Shown here: one piece after another, positions 7,694 through 16,243 of the stretch
Layout of the letters: every line of letters starts with the position of its first letter
Position numbering within the stretch: the first letter of the stretch is position 1
Origin: Streptomyces sp. Ru72
GTDB taxonomy: Bacteria > Actinomycetota > Actinomycetes > Streptomycetales > Streptomycetaceae
Direction of reading: 5' to 3'
Length of the DNA: 61,226 bases
Assembly: GCF_002920635.1 (NCBI RefSeq)
Contig: NZ_PQSR01000037.1
Location: 1 to 61,226, forward strand
Program-made: the position numbers and the translations under genes
The notes under the pieces: generated by a model
What the model saw: the letters and a program-made list of their open reading frames with translations, nothing else
What the model was told of the DNA's origin: nothing
The model's database searches: none

Positions 7694-8466
7694 CAGGTCA
7701 GGGCGCTTTCTTCGGCGGAACGGGCGGGAGCGGCGGACTGCTGCCCACCATGGGGAACGACGACCTCGTCCTCACTCACGGCGGCCGGGCGGCCGAAGCA
7801 GACGCCGACCAGGCCCAGGCCGACAGCGGCGCCGATCAGCTGGGCGGCGACGAACGGCAGCACGGAGGTGGGGGCGATGCCGGCGAAGGTGTCGGTGAAC
7901 GCCCGGCCGATCGTCACGGCCGGGTTGGCGAACGACGTGGAGGAGGTGAACCAGTACGCCGCCCCGATGTAGGAGGCGACCAGTAGCGGCGCGAGGTGCG
8001 CGCGGCCGGCGCGGGCCAGGCCGAAGACGAGCCAGACCAGCCCGGCGGTGGCCACGACCTCCGCCAGCCACAGATGTCCGGCGAACCGGTCGTGGGTGGA
8101 GAAGCGCACCAGCGGCTTGCCGAACATGGCGTCGGCCAACACCGCGCCGACGATCGCCCCGGCGACCTGGGCAGGCACGTACACCGCGACGTCGCGCAGG
8201 GCCAGGCCGTCGCCGGTGCGGCGGCCGGTGAACCAGGCGGCGAGGCTGACCGCCGGGTTGAAGTGCGCCCCCGACACCGAGCCGAGCAGGGCGATCAGCA
8301 CGCCGAGGCCGAAGACGGTGGCGAAGGAGTTCGCCAGCAGCTGCACCCCGACGTCACGGGTCAGTTCGGTGGCCTGGATGCCGGAGCCGACCACCACCGC
8401 GACCAGCGCGGCCGTACCGAGCCCCTCGACGACGGCCCGCCGCAGCAGCGGAGCCGGCGCGCTCAC
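7693..8466 (-). CDS. aqpS: Aquaglyceroporin (MIP family) of ars operon
   Basis: 257 residues from a GTG at 8466 that overlaps the arsR stop as GTGA; longer frames upstream are shadows of arsR. Six hydrophobic segments and two NPA boxes (residues 70-72 in GAHFNPAVS and 181-183 in FANPAVTIGRA, the second followed by the selectivity Arg) define a major intrinsic protein. In ars operons such as that of Sinorhizobium, AqpS lets arsenite leave down its gradient after ArsC makes it. No ArsB or Acr3 pump is present here, which fits this channel as the exit route. The symbol is by analogy. Confidence 0.88.
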   Translation of the reverse strand: MSAPAPLLRRAVVEGLGTAALVAVVVGSGIQATELTRDVGVQLLANSFATVFGLGVLIALLGSVSGAHFNPAVSLAAWFTGRRTGDGLALRDVAVYVPAQVAGAIVGAVLADAMFGKPLVRFSTHDRFAGHLWLAEVVATAGLVWLVFGLARAGRAHLAPLLVASYIGAAYWFTSSTSFANPAVTIGRAFTDTFAGIAPTSVLPFVAAQLIGAAVGLGLVGVCFGRPAAVSEDEVVVPHGGQQSAAPARSAEESALT

Positions 8467-8843
8467 GCGGGGGCCTTCGCGGACACGACGGGGATCTGGA
8501 GCAGGGCGGAGAGCTTCGCCAGAGCCTCGGGGAGCACCCAGTAGTACACCCAGGTCCCGCGCCGCTCGGAGCCGACCAGCCCCGCCTCGCGCAGCACCTT
8601 CAGGTGGTGGGAGATCGTCGGCTGGGAGACATTGAACGGGCCGATGAGGTCGCACACGCACGCCTCGCCACCCTCGTGGGAGGCGATCAGCGACAGCAGC
8701 CGCAACCGGATCGGGTCGGACAGCGCCTTGAACATCCGCGACAGCTCAGCCGCAGCCTCCTCGCCCAGCGGCTCGCGGACCAGCGGCGCGCAGCACGCCG
8801 CGTCGTCCTGCCCGAGCACCGGCAGACCAGCTTGTTTCGACAT
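8463..8843 (-). CDS. arsR: ArsR-family arsenite-responsive repressor
   Basis: 126 residues with a central winged helix (FNVSQPTISHHLKVLREAGLV, about residues 70-90). Candidate arsenite-binding cysteines are Cys17/Cys18 near the N-terminus and Cys62/Cys64 (ACVCDLIGP) just before the recognition helix. This differs from the E. coli helix layout and is closer to actinobacterial ArsR types that use N-terminal cysteines of the partner subunit. It heads the minus-strand operon arsR-aqpS-arsC-arsN1 and is divergent from arsI, with three similar 16-bp boxes between them. Confidence 0.93.
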   Translation of the reverse strand: MSKQAGLPVLGQDDAACCAPLVREPLGEEAAAELSRMFKALSDPIRLRLLSLIASHEGGEACVCDLIGPFNVSQPTISHHLKVLREAGLVGSERRGTWVYYWVLPEALAKLSALLQIPVVSAKAPA

Positions 8844-8904
8844 ACCTCAATATTGACAGCCGTCGATCCTGGCGGCAAGGTCGGTTGTATCGACAGACGT
8901 CGAA
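8836..8904. promoter_or_regulatory. Three candidate ArsR boxes between arsR and arsI
   Basis: ATTGACAGCCGTCGAT (8852-8867) and ATCGACAGACGTCGAA (8889-8904) are direct repeats. A third copy at 8836-8851 reads on the other strand as ATTGAGGTATGTCGAA and reaches the arsR start. The shared pattern is ATYGA-N6-TCGAW. Placement in a 90-bp divergent promoter fits control of both operons by ArsR. Confidence 0.65.
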
Positions 8905-8929
8905 ACAGCCCGTTTGATGGGAGACCGCC

Positions 8930-9436
8930 ATGTCCCGTATTCAGCTCGCCCTGCGTGTCGCCGACCTCGAAGCCTCGATCGCCTTCTACTCCAAGCTTTT
9001 CGGAGCCGAGCCGGCCAAGCGCCGCGAGGGCTACGCCAACTTCGCCATCACCGAGCCCCCGCTCAAGCTCGTCCTCATCGAGGGCGAGACCGACGAGGAC
9101 ACCCGTCTGGACCACCTCGGCGTGGAGGTCGCCACCACCGACGAGGTCACCGCGGCCACCACCCGACTCAAGGACGCGGGCCTGGCGACCTTCGAAGAGA
9201 ACGACACCTCCTGCTGCTACGCCCTCCAGGACAAGGTGTGGGTCACCGGCCCCGGCAAGGAGCCCTGGGAGGTCTACGTCGTCAAGGCCGACGCCGACAC
9301 CCTGGAGAAGGCCGGCACCGCTCCGGACGCCTGCTGCGGCACCACAGCCTGCTGTACCCCCGACGAGCAGGCCGTCGACCCGACCCAGACCCCGGCCGAA
9401 GCCAAGGTTGCCGCCGGATGCGCCTGCACCAGCTGA
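8930..9436 (+). CDS. arsI: ArsI-type C-As lyase (VOC/CadI family)
   Basis: 168 residues of the vicinal-oxygen-chelate fold starting MSRIQLALRV. Likely metal ligands are Gln5, His62 (LDHLGVEV) and Glu114 (PWEVYVVK). The vicinal cysteine pair Cys95/Cys96 in NDTSCCYALQ is the hallmark of ArsI, which cleaves the carbon-arsenic bond of trivalent organoarsenicals such as methylarsenite and aromatic arsenicals. The Cys-rich tail (CCGTTACC and CACTS) is typical of actinobacterial CadI/ArsI proteins and may also hold metal. It is divergent from arsR and shares its operator region. Confidence 0.9.
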   Translation: MSRIQLALRVADLEASIAFYSKLFGAEPAKRREGYANFAITEPPLKLVLIEGETDEDTRLDHLGVEVATTDEVTAATTRLKDAGLATFEENDTSCCYALQDKVWVTGPGKEPWEVYVVKADADTLEKAGTAPDACCGTTACCTPDEQAVDPTQTPAEAKVAAGCACTS

Positions 9437-9489
9437 CCCTGGGAACGCCCCGGCGATGGCGGCCGCAAGGCGATATGACATCGGCCGCG

Positions 9490-10406
9490 GCGACCGCGCC
9501 AAGGTGCGGTGTAGCAGATGCAGTCGACCAGTAGGTCGGTACCGTCTCCCAGGGCAGCCTGGAGCTGACTGTCGTCAGACCGGTCCGCCGCGACAAAGCG
9601 GGCTAGCCGACGCCCGGCTCCTGCTGCCACTGGCCAGGAACGCCATCTCCACGGTGTTGATCTCCAGCAAGGCCGTGTACGTCGATGCCGACGGCAACCA
9701 CTCCAACTCCGACGCTCCGCCCCGCTACGACGGTCCTGTCCGCGAAACCCAGCCCACCCTGCCCCCCGGTGACATGGACTACCAGTCACGGGAGGGATAC
9801 GGCCCCAACAAGGTCGCGGCCGAGCATGTCGCCCTGGACAGCGGCTTGCCCATCACTGTCGTGCGCCCTTCGCGCATCCACGGTGTGGGCGCGGCCCGCC
9901 CCAGGGAATGGGTGGTCGTCAAACGCGCCCTGGACCGTCGCGGTGTTGTGCTGCTCGCCAACCGGGGCAACGGGGTCGTCCACCCGACGGCGGCGGCCAA
10001 CATCGCCGCTCTCATCGAAACGGCCGCCGACAAGCCCGGCGCGCGCATCCTCAACTGCGCGGACCCCGACGCGCCGAGCGCACTCGAGATCTTCCGCGCC
10101 ATCGCCCGGCACCTGAAGCACACCTGGGAAGAAGTCCTCCTCGACGACACGGTTCCGGACACCCTGGGTCGAACCCCCTGGGACTCGCCCCACCCGGTGG
10201 TCCTCGACACCTCCGCCGCGGAAGCTCTCGGGTACCGGCCAGCCGGCGACTACGCGACGACAGTCGCTGCTGAGATCGACTGGCTGCTCGACGCCGCCCG
10301 GGCCGGCGACCGGGCGGGAATCCTGCCCAAGACGGAGGACCCGTACTTCAGCCGGTTCTTCGAGTACGCAGCTGAGGATGCGTTCCTCGCCGGGCGCACA
10401 CACTGA
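9490..10406 (+). pseudogene. NAD-dependent epimerase/dehydratase, scrambled 5' end
   Basis: From about 9608 to the stop at 10406 the plus strand encodes a continuous C-terminal part of an extended SDR protein (VLISSKAVYVDADGNHSNSD, YGPNKVAAEHVALDSGLPIT, RPSRIHGVGAARPREWVV). It has the YxxxK-type catalytic segment. The preceding stretch of the same protein (VAADRSDDSQLQAALGDGTD, LLVDCICYTA) is encoded on the minus strand at about 9500-9605, so a roughly 110-bp piece has been inverted in place. The N-terminal Rossmann glycine motif is absent. The gene is not functional as written. It follows arsI but is unlikely to belong to the arsenic operon. Confidence 0.75.
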
Positions 10407-10737
10407 GGTCCGGGGCACGTACGGCCAGCAGTCCGGCCCGGCCGTTACTGGACTCCTTCAGGCGCGGCGGAGAAGCTCATGCCGCGTGAGTCTCGGGGCA
10501 TTCGACGAGGTGGCCGCGTTCGAAGCGGTCTCCGGCGCGGACAAGGGCGACGAGGTGGGGGCCCTGCTCGCCCATGCCTTCCTCGCCATCACCGCCGCAA
10601 TCGAACGCCGAGACCAGACGCTGACCGACGACGGAACGAGCCCGAACGGGTCTGGCTTTGTTCACGAGTTGCGTCGTCAGTTGTTCACGGTTTGGGAGGC
10701 ACCCAGATCCACGGTCGGGTCATGTTCACGAGTTTTG
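10407..10737. other. Gene-poor stretch with TGTTCACG repeats
   Basis: No complete gene. A plus-strand piece at about 10490-10640 has an Ala/Glu-rich translation (FDEVAAFEAVSGADKGDEVG) and may be a leftover of a helical protein. TGTTCACGAGTT at 10659-10670 recurs at 10723-10734, with a variant TGTTCACGGTTT at 10682-10693, next to the end of the ISL3 element. Confidence 0.4.
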
Positions 10738-10803
10738 GGCTCTGGCACAGATCTTGGGGAGCGGTCGCGGAGCATCACCGGTCAGGTCGTTTCGCGGCTG
10801 TAA

Positions 10804-11271
10804 TCACACTTGTTCTTGGTAGATCCTGATTTCCTGGGGATGGGAGTGGCGGACGATCGTCCAGAATTCCTGGCGGCCAAGGCCGTCGGCCCAGCGGTCG
10901 AGTTCGTCGTCCGTGTCGTGGAAGAACCAGGACTCGAAGTGCCCCAGCGCCCGAAGTTGAGGGACGGGCTCGTATCGAAGTTCGCAGTGGAGCTGGATGT
11001 AATGATCACGCTCGCCGGAAGCGTCGTTGATCTCGAACTGCCGGGCAAGGTCCAGCGTGAAGACGGGCGGTCCCTCGAAGGCGTGAGTCCCGTACTGGAA
11101 GAGAAGGCCATCAGCGTCCGGCGTATCCGCGGTGTCGAATCGTTGGGAGCCGAAGCGTACGAACCTGAGCCACACCTCGTCCAAGTCCAACTCGGCCAGG
11201 GGCTGCTGCCCACGGCTCAGCTCATGTTGAAGTCGCTCCTCGGCCCGGTCTATGGGCAGTCTCCTCGACAT
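10804..11271 (-). CDS. Passenger ORF of unknown function inside ISL3 element
   Basis: 155 residues from ATG at 11271 (MSRRLPIDRAEERLQ); the frame extends upstream but this start is the first well-composed one. The protein is acidic and rich in aromatic residues, with segments such as DEVWLRFVRFGSQRFDTAD and HFESWFFHDTDDELDRWADG. No signal peptide, membrane segment or known domain is recognised. It lies between the transposase stop and the left inverted repeat, so it moves with the element. ISL3 elements with such cargo are unusual. It may be an immunity or effector gene picked up by the IS, but nothing proves that. Confidence 0.6.
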   Translation of the reverse strand: MSRRLPIDRAEERLQHELSRGQQPLAELDLDEVWLRFVRFGSQRFDTADTPDADGLLFQYGTHAFEGPPVFTLDLARQFEINDASGERDHYIQLHCELRYEPVPQLRALGHFESWFFHDTDDELDRWADGLGRQEFWTIVRHSHPQEIRIYQEQV

Positions 11272-11378
11272 CCCTGTCCTTCGCGGTCTCGACGGAATCT
11301 GTGGCCTCGCGGCGATCTTCTCAGCCCACCACACTCGCTGACGTGATCAGGGTTGGCTGCAGAGCCTGGGGCGAGACG

Positions 11379-12483
11379 CTATTGGAGCAGGATCATCTTG
11401 CGGAGTAACTCGAATCCGGCACGTCCGTAGAGCTGCCTCTTGATCTTCTTGATGCGGTTCACGGCGCCTTCCGTGCCGCCGGAGCTCCAGTGCAAGGTGA
11501 GGCCGGCGGTCACCGCATCGAGGTCTCGAAGCAGATGGAGGGCGAAGTTGGTGAGGCCGGGCAGCTGGCTGGCATCGACGGCCTCGATCCATGCGGGGAG
11601 CGTGGGACCCAGCCGGTGAGCTGTCCGGTCCGCCGCGCACCGAGTCATTGGGCGGCGCCTCAACGTCCGTTTGTGTTGGCGCTGTGGGTCCGTTCAGGCA
11701 TTCGCGGTGGGCGGCGACGCAGGTTTCCACGGCTCGGCCGATGCCCTGCCACAGGTGGAACCGGTCGGCGACCTGGATCGCGGCGGGAGCGCCGAGTCGC
11801 GCGCCCTCGGCATAGGCGCCCGCTCGGTCACGGCAGATGATCTCCACGCCCGGGTGGGTGGCCAGCCACGCGGCCAGCGGTCCCGAGTCGCGCGTCGGAA
11901 TCACGTCCACCACGCGATGGGTTTCTCCACAGGTCAAGACGGTGGAGTAGGTCTGCCCACGGCGGGTAGCGAAGTCGTCCACACCCAGCACTCGCGGCGT
12001 GCTGGGCTGCGGGTCAGGCAGCGCCATGACCTTGCGCAGCAGGGTCATCCGTCCCACCTGGAAACCCAGGTGGGCGGTCAGCCGAGCGCCGGCCCGTCCG
12101 GCGAGTGCAAGCCCGACGCGCTCCAGGACCTCGCCCAGCCGCGTGGTGAAGCGCGCGTACGGGGCGGTCAACTGAGCGAACGGCTCGGCGAACGTGCGAC
12201 GCGGGCAGTTGTCCGTGCTGCAGATGAAGCGTCGGACCGTCAGATGTATCACGACACTCTGTTCAGCGAGCGGCAGATCCTTCAGTCTGCGCTGGTAGGA
12301 GTCGTGCACTCGGCTCGAGGAGCGGCCGCAGTCCGGACATGCTGCCCCGGCTGTCCGGCCTCTGGCCGTGACGTCGATCGTGCCGAAGGCGGCGGTCACC
12401 GCTTCGACGTCCACGTCGTCGATTCCATCGAACACGAGCGAGTCCCAGAACGTTGCGTCGGCCTGCACGACAAGCACCGTCAC
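11379..12483 (-). pseudogene. ISL3-family transposase, internally deleted and frameshifted
   Basis: The N-terminal part is intact: a zinc-finger segment (CPDCGRSSSRVHDSY, CSTDNCPRRTF), then the DDE_Tnp_ISL3 start (RVLGVDDFATRRGQTYSTVL, IICRDRAGAYAEGARLGAPA, QVADRFHLWQGIGRAVE). After about residue 275 the sequence jumps to the C-terminal part in another frame (WIEAVDASQLPGL, LTLHWSSGGTEGAVNRIKKI with the catalytic Glu region, ending LLRKMILLQ). The central helix-turn-helix insertion domain normally found in full-length members of about 500 residues is missing. The transposase is therefore an internal deletion derivative. Confidence 0.85.
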
Positions 12484-12707
12484 TGCTCGCTGCGGTCACC
12501 GGAGAGGTCGAGCGCAGAGCTGACGGAGCGTCACTCCCTGCTGCAAGGCGGGAAGGCGTACGCGGTCTCACACGAATCTGGGTCCTTGCAATCGAACGCC
12601 GCGGTGACGCTTCGCGACCGCTCCCCAAGATCTGTGCCAGAGCCTCTTTTTCATGTACGAAGCCACTCAGCCGGACTGCCGGTGGCCGGCGTGGAAGGCA
12701 TGACCGT

Positions 12708-12815
12708 GTGACGTGGAACCTGCCTGATCCGATGCTGACCGTGGCCGTGAACAACTCCGCTCTGCCCACCGGGTGGGCGGCGGAGCCGAAATTATGGACA
12801 GGGTTTAATGCTGTC
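12708..12815 (+). pseudogene. N-terminal remnant of ATP-dependent DNA ligase
   Basis: A GTG at 12708 opens a frame whose first 28 residues (NLPDPMLTVAVNNSALPTGW, then AAEPK) match the start of actinobacterial ATP-dependent DNA ligases. The AAEPK plus GFNAV stretch corresponds to the adenylation motif EPKxDGFRA, but extra bases disrupt it. Similarity stops within 110 bp. It lies just outside the right end of the ISL3 element and is clearly non-functional. Confidence 0.6.
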
Positions 12816-12921
12816 CGTTGTCCGCTTCTCGACGCCTGTTGGTGCCCGCATCGAGGGGATCCTCAACGCACGGGTTGTCACGGGTCGTGAGCTGGCCTGA
12901 GCACAGCAGCGATCGGTGCAG

Positions 12922-15057
12922 TCACTCCGGATTGGCTTTGATCACCGAGATCCCTGCCGGTGCTGCCACTCTCGCCGTGCCGTCGGCCGCGATGGCGACG
13001 TCGAGTGAGCCGTCGGCCGCCCGGAGCCCCGTCACCGTCAGCGGGCCGTACGCGTCCGCGAAGGTGGGGGTGACCGTGACCGTGCCGCCGGGCACATCCG
13101 TCTCCAGTCCGAGGGCTGCCTGGACCACGAGGACGGCTGACGCCGCCGCCCATGCCTGCGGCCGGCAGGAGGCGGGGTAGGGCGCGGGGCGGGTGCCGGC
13201 CTGGGCGCCGTGGCCAGCGAAGAGTTCGGGCAAGCGGGCGTCGAAGTCGGCGGATGCGGTGAGCAGGCCCGCCGCGAGCGAGGCGGCCGCTTGGGAGAAG
13301 CCTGCCCGGACGAGACCGTGCACGGCGATCGCCGTGTCGTGCGGCCAGATCGAACCCGTGTGGTAGCCGTAGGGGTTGAAGCCCCCCGATTCGCTGCTCA
13401 GGGTGCGTAGTCCGTGGCCGGAGTCGAGGTCCGGTGCGCTCAGTCGGGCCGCGATCAGGGCGCTTTCCTCGTGGTTAAGCATGCCGATGCCGAGCAGGTG
13501 GCCGATGTTGGAAGTGACCGAGTCGACGGGGCGGCCGTCACGGTCCAAGGCGACGGCCGGGTAGGCGCCTTGGGAGTCCTGCACCCAGAAACGCCTGCGG
13601 AAACGCGTGGCCAGCCGCTCGGCCCAGTCCTCCCATTCGTCGGCTCCCGGACGGCCGAAGGCGCGCAGCAGTGCGGCTCCGCCGCGCGCGGCTTCGTAGG
13701 CGTACGCCTGTACCTCGCACAGCGCGATCGGGGATGCGGCGAGGCGCCCGTCGCGGTGGCGGATGGAGTCGTCGTGGTCCTTCCAGCCCTGGTTGGTCAG
13801 GCCGCGGCCGGTCTGGTCGACGTACTTGAGGAAGCCGTCGCCGCTCACGTCGCTCTGCTCGCGCATCCAGGACAGGGCCGCCTCGGCGTGCGGCAGGAGC
13901 TGTTCGACCTCTTGCGAGGCGAGGCCCCAGCGCCAGGAGTCGTGCAGCAGGATGATCCACAGGGGGGTGGCGTCGATGGTGCCGTAGTAGATCGGTGGCA
14001 GGACGAGGGTGTCGCTGAACTGCTGGGTGCTGCGCCGTACTTCGTGCAGGATCTTGCCCGGCTGTTCCTCGGTCGTCGGGTCGGCCAGGGCGCCCTGGCG
14101 GCGAGCGAGGGTGCGCAGGGTACCGGCGGCCAGATCGGTCCCCAGGGGCAGGAGCATGCGGGCCGCCCAGAGGGCGTCGCGGCCGAAGAGTGTCAGATAC
14201 CAAGGGGCTCCGGCGGCCAGGAACTGATCGGGGCGGCCCGCCGGGGTGCCGGCTGAGAGCGGGTCGGTCAGGCGCAGCCGGTCCAGGTCGGCGAGGGACT
14301 GCTGCAGCCAGCGGTCCAGGCGCCGGTCGGCGCTGCGCAGCACGGGCGTGCTCCACGGCACGTCTTCGGCCGGTGCGGCCGGGAACTGGTCGCCCTCGGC
14401 CTGTGCCGCCGTGCAGGCCAGGAGTATGGTCCACGACCGGCCGGGGGCCAGATCGATGTCGTACGACAGCCGCCCGGATGTCGCGTCCAGTGTGTCGGGC
14501 ACCGGCGTGCTGAGCAGTCGTACCGTGAGCCCGTCGCGGGACCAGACCAGTCCGCCCGCCGTGGCCTGGGCGGGTATGTCGTCGAGGTGCTGCCCGGACT
14601 TCACCCGGTCCATCGAGGCGAGGTCGGTGGCCGCCTCCACGGTGAGCCGGAAGCGGACGGGCTGCGCGCCGGAGTTGGTGACCTCGAAGGTCTCCTCCAG
14701 GCGGCCGGAAACGACGCTGCGGCGGCGGTGCAGCGCCACCACCGGGTCTTCCGTCACCTCGCCCAGGCCCCGGAAGACCGCCCGGAAGCCGGCTCGGTCG
14801 GCGCCCTGCAATCCTCCGGAAACCGGCGCGAGAGGGATGCCCGCGGCGGCGACCGTCAGCCGGGCCAGCGCCCTGCTGTCGCCGTGGAAGAAGCCGTCCG
14901 CACCGCCTGTGACCTGGCCGTCCGCCCGCGAGATGACGAAGCTCGGGGCGTGCAGCGTGACGACGGCGTCATGCAGGAACGGCTGCAGGCCCTGGGCCGC
15001 GGCAGCGGAGGCGGTGGCGGAAATGTTGCCGTCGTGGGGCTTGACAGTGACGTCCAA
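12922..15057 (-). CDS. Amylo-alpha-1,6-glucosidase-type glycoside hydrolase
   Basis: 711 residues. The N-terminal GDE_N_bis domain (about residues 25-215) starts LQPFLHDAVVTLHAPSFVIS with the GFFHGDSRALARL signature. The (alpha/alpha)6 toroid of the glycogen-debranching/MGH1 type follows, with WYLTLFGRDALWAARMLLPL near residue 290 and SGGFNPYGYHTGSIWPHDTA near residue 570; the acidic residues in these segments are the likely catalytic ones. No signal peptide is seen, so it is probably cytoplasmic. The family acts on branched alpha-glucans or related oligosaccharides; the exact substrate is not known. It is divergent from a LacI gene with a palindromic operator at its promoter. Confidence 0.88.
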   Translation of the reverse strand: MDVTVKPHDGNISATASAAAAQGLQPFLHDAVVTLHAPSFVISRADGQVTGGADGFFHGDSRALARLTVAAAGIPLAPVSGGLQGADRAGFRAVFRGLGEVTEDPVVALHRRRSVVSGRLEETFEVTNSGAQPVRFRLTVEAATDLASMDRVKSGQHLDDIPAQATAGGLVWSRDGLTVRLLSTPVPDTLDATSGRLSYDIDLAPGRSWTILLACTAAQAEGDQFPAAPAEDVPWSTPVLRSADRRLDRWLQQSLADLDRLRLTDPLSAGTPAGRPDQFLAAGAPWYLTLFGRDALWAARMLLPLGTDLAAGTLRTLARRQGALADPTTEEQPGKILHEVRRSTQQFSDTLVLPPIYYGTIDATPLWIILLHDSWRWGLASQEVEQLLPHAEAALSWMREQSDVSGDGFLKYVDQTGRGLTNQGWKDHDDSIRHRDGRLAASPIALCEVQAYAYEAARGGAALLRAFGRPGADEWEDWAERLATRFRRRFWVQDSQGAYPAVALDRDGRPVDSVTSNIGHLLGIGMLNHEESALIAARLSAPDLDSGHGLRTLSSESGGFNPYGYHTGSIWPHDTAIAVHGLVRAGFSQAAASLAAGLLTASADFDARLPELFAGHGAQAGTRPAPYPASCRPQAWAAASAVLVVQAALGLETDVPGGTVTVTPTFADAYGPLTVTGLRAADGSLDVAIAADGTARVAAPAGISVIKANPE

Positions 15058-15073
15058 CGGGGCGCAACCTCTC

Positions 15074-15097
15074 GTTCATTAAATCGATAAAACGAAC
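15074..15097. promoter_or_regulatory. 24-bp palindromic LacI-type operator
   Basis: The sequence from 15074 to 15097 reads as an imperfect palindrome, GTTC at one end and GAAC at the other around a central ATCGAT (18 of 24 positions symmetric). It is the only AT-rich stretch between the divergent glycosidase and LacI genes and sits 16 bp from the glycosidase start, a position suited to repression. Confidence 0.65.
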
Positions 15098-15193
15098 CTA
15101 AACACGAGGCCACATGACTGACAAGCCGCTCTGAATCGCTTAAATAGAGGCCACAACTCGTCTCTTTCCGTCTGACCGATCCTGGAGATCGTT

Positions 15194-16243
15194 ATGCCCC
15201 GCTCCCCTCGCAGCTCCTCGGCCAAGGGCCCGGTGACCATCGCCATGGTCGCCGCCCGGGCCGGTGTCTCCGCGCCGACCGTGTCCAACGCGATCAACGC
15301 GCCGGAGAAGTTGCGCCCCGAGACCCTTGAGCGGGTGCTGCGGGCGATCGAGGAAACGGGCTACCGGCCCAGCCGCGCCGCCCAGACCCTGCGCACCCGC
15401 TCCAGCAAGCTGATCGGCTACGGTGTCAGGCCTACCCCGCCCGGCACCACGGCCCCGGTCATGGACCGTTTCCTGCACGCCCTGTCGAAGGCCGCCGACG
15501 AGGCCGGCTACCGCATCCTGCTGTTCGCCTCACCGCCCGGCGGCGCAAGCCTCACGGGATATGAGGACCTCCTCGACCAGCACGATGTCGACGGTTTCGT
15601 CCTCAGCGACACCGACGAGCGAGGGGATCCGCGACAGCCCTGGCTGGACAAGCAGGGGGTGCCGTTCGTGGCCTTCGGCCGGATGTGGTCGAAGCGGCAG
15701 ATCGGCGACTGGGTGGATGTGGACGGCGCCGCCGGCACCGACGCGGCGGTAGAGCATCTGATTTCGCTCGGCCACCGCAAGATCGCCTTTCTGGGCTGGG
15801 AGCGCGGTTCGTGCGTCGGTGACGACCGTGCCGAGGGCTGGCAGCGGGCCATGCGACGGCACGACCTTCCGACGCGGGCCCGGCGGGCCCAGAGCGCCGA
15901 TGACGTCGATGCCGCGCGCAGTGCCGTCAAACCTCTACTGGACGCGGGCGCTACCGCGGTGATCGCGGCCAGTGACACCCTCGCTCTGGGCTGCTACTAC
16001 GCGCTGCGCGAGCGCGGGGCCACCCCGGGCCGGGACGTGGCCGTGGTCGGTTTCGACGACTCGCCGACCGCCGGCATCCTCTCGCCCGGCCTGACCTCCG
16101 TCGCCCAGCCGCTGGAAGCCGTCGGCCGGGAATGCGTCCGGCTGCTGCTGGCACGCATGGCCGACCCGGACGCCGAGCCCGAACGGGTCCTGCTGGAGCC
16201 GTCGTTGGTCGTCCGCGACAGCACCCCCGCACCGGACGCCTGA
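15194..16243 (+). CDS. LacI-family transcriptional regulator
   Basis: 349 residues. The N-terminal LacI helix-turn-helix is clear (TIAMVAARAGVSAPTVSNAI, then GYRPSRAAQTLRT hinge), followed by a periplasmic-binding-like sensor domain (DLLDQHDVDGFVLSDTDERG, SLGHRKIAFLGWERGS, VAVVGFDDSPTAGILSPGLT). Such proteins are usually sugar-responsive repressors. It is divergent from the debranching-type glycosidase and upstream of a GH32 gene, so it probably controls a small carbohydrate-use locus and its own promoter through the operator at 15074-15097. Confidence 0.93.
   Translation: MPRSPRSSSAKGPVTIAMVAARAGVSAPTVSNAINAPEKLRPETLERVLRAIEETGYRPSRAAQTLRTRSSKLIGYGVRPTPPGTTAPVMDRFLHALSKAADEAGYRILLFASPPGGASLTGYEDLLDQHDVDGFVLSDTDERGDPRQPWLDKQGVPFVAFGRMWSKRQIGDWVDVDGAAGTDAAVEHLISLGHRKIAFLGWERGSCVGDDRAEGWQRAMRRHDLPTRARRAQSADDVDAARSAVKPLLDAGATAVIAASDTLALGCYYALRERGATPGRDVAVVGFDDSPTAGILSPGLTSVAQPLEAVGRECVRLLLARMADPDAEPERVLLEPSLVVRDSTPAPDA

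Larger units (their letters stand above)
10738..12643 (-). mobile_element. ISL3-family element, 1.9 kb, with passenger ORF
   Basis: 43-bp terminal inverted repeats at 10738-10780 and 12601-12643 match except for two positions (outer end GGCTCTGGCACAGATCTTGG). Inside are a broken ISL3 transposase and an unrelated ORF between the transposase and the left end. I see no clear 8-bp target duplication (left flank GAGTTTTG, right flank TCTTTTTC), so one end may have been rearranged after insertion. Confidence 0.85.
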
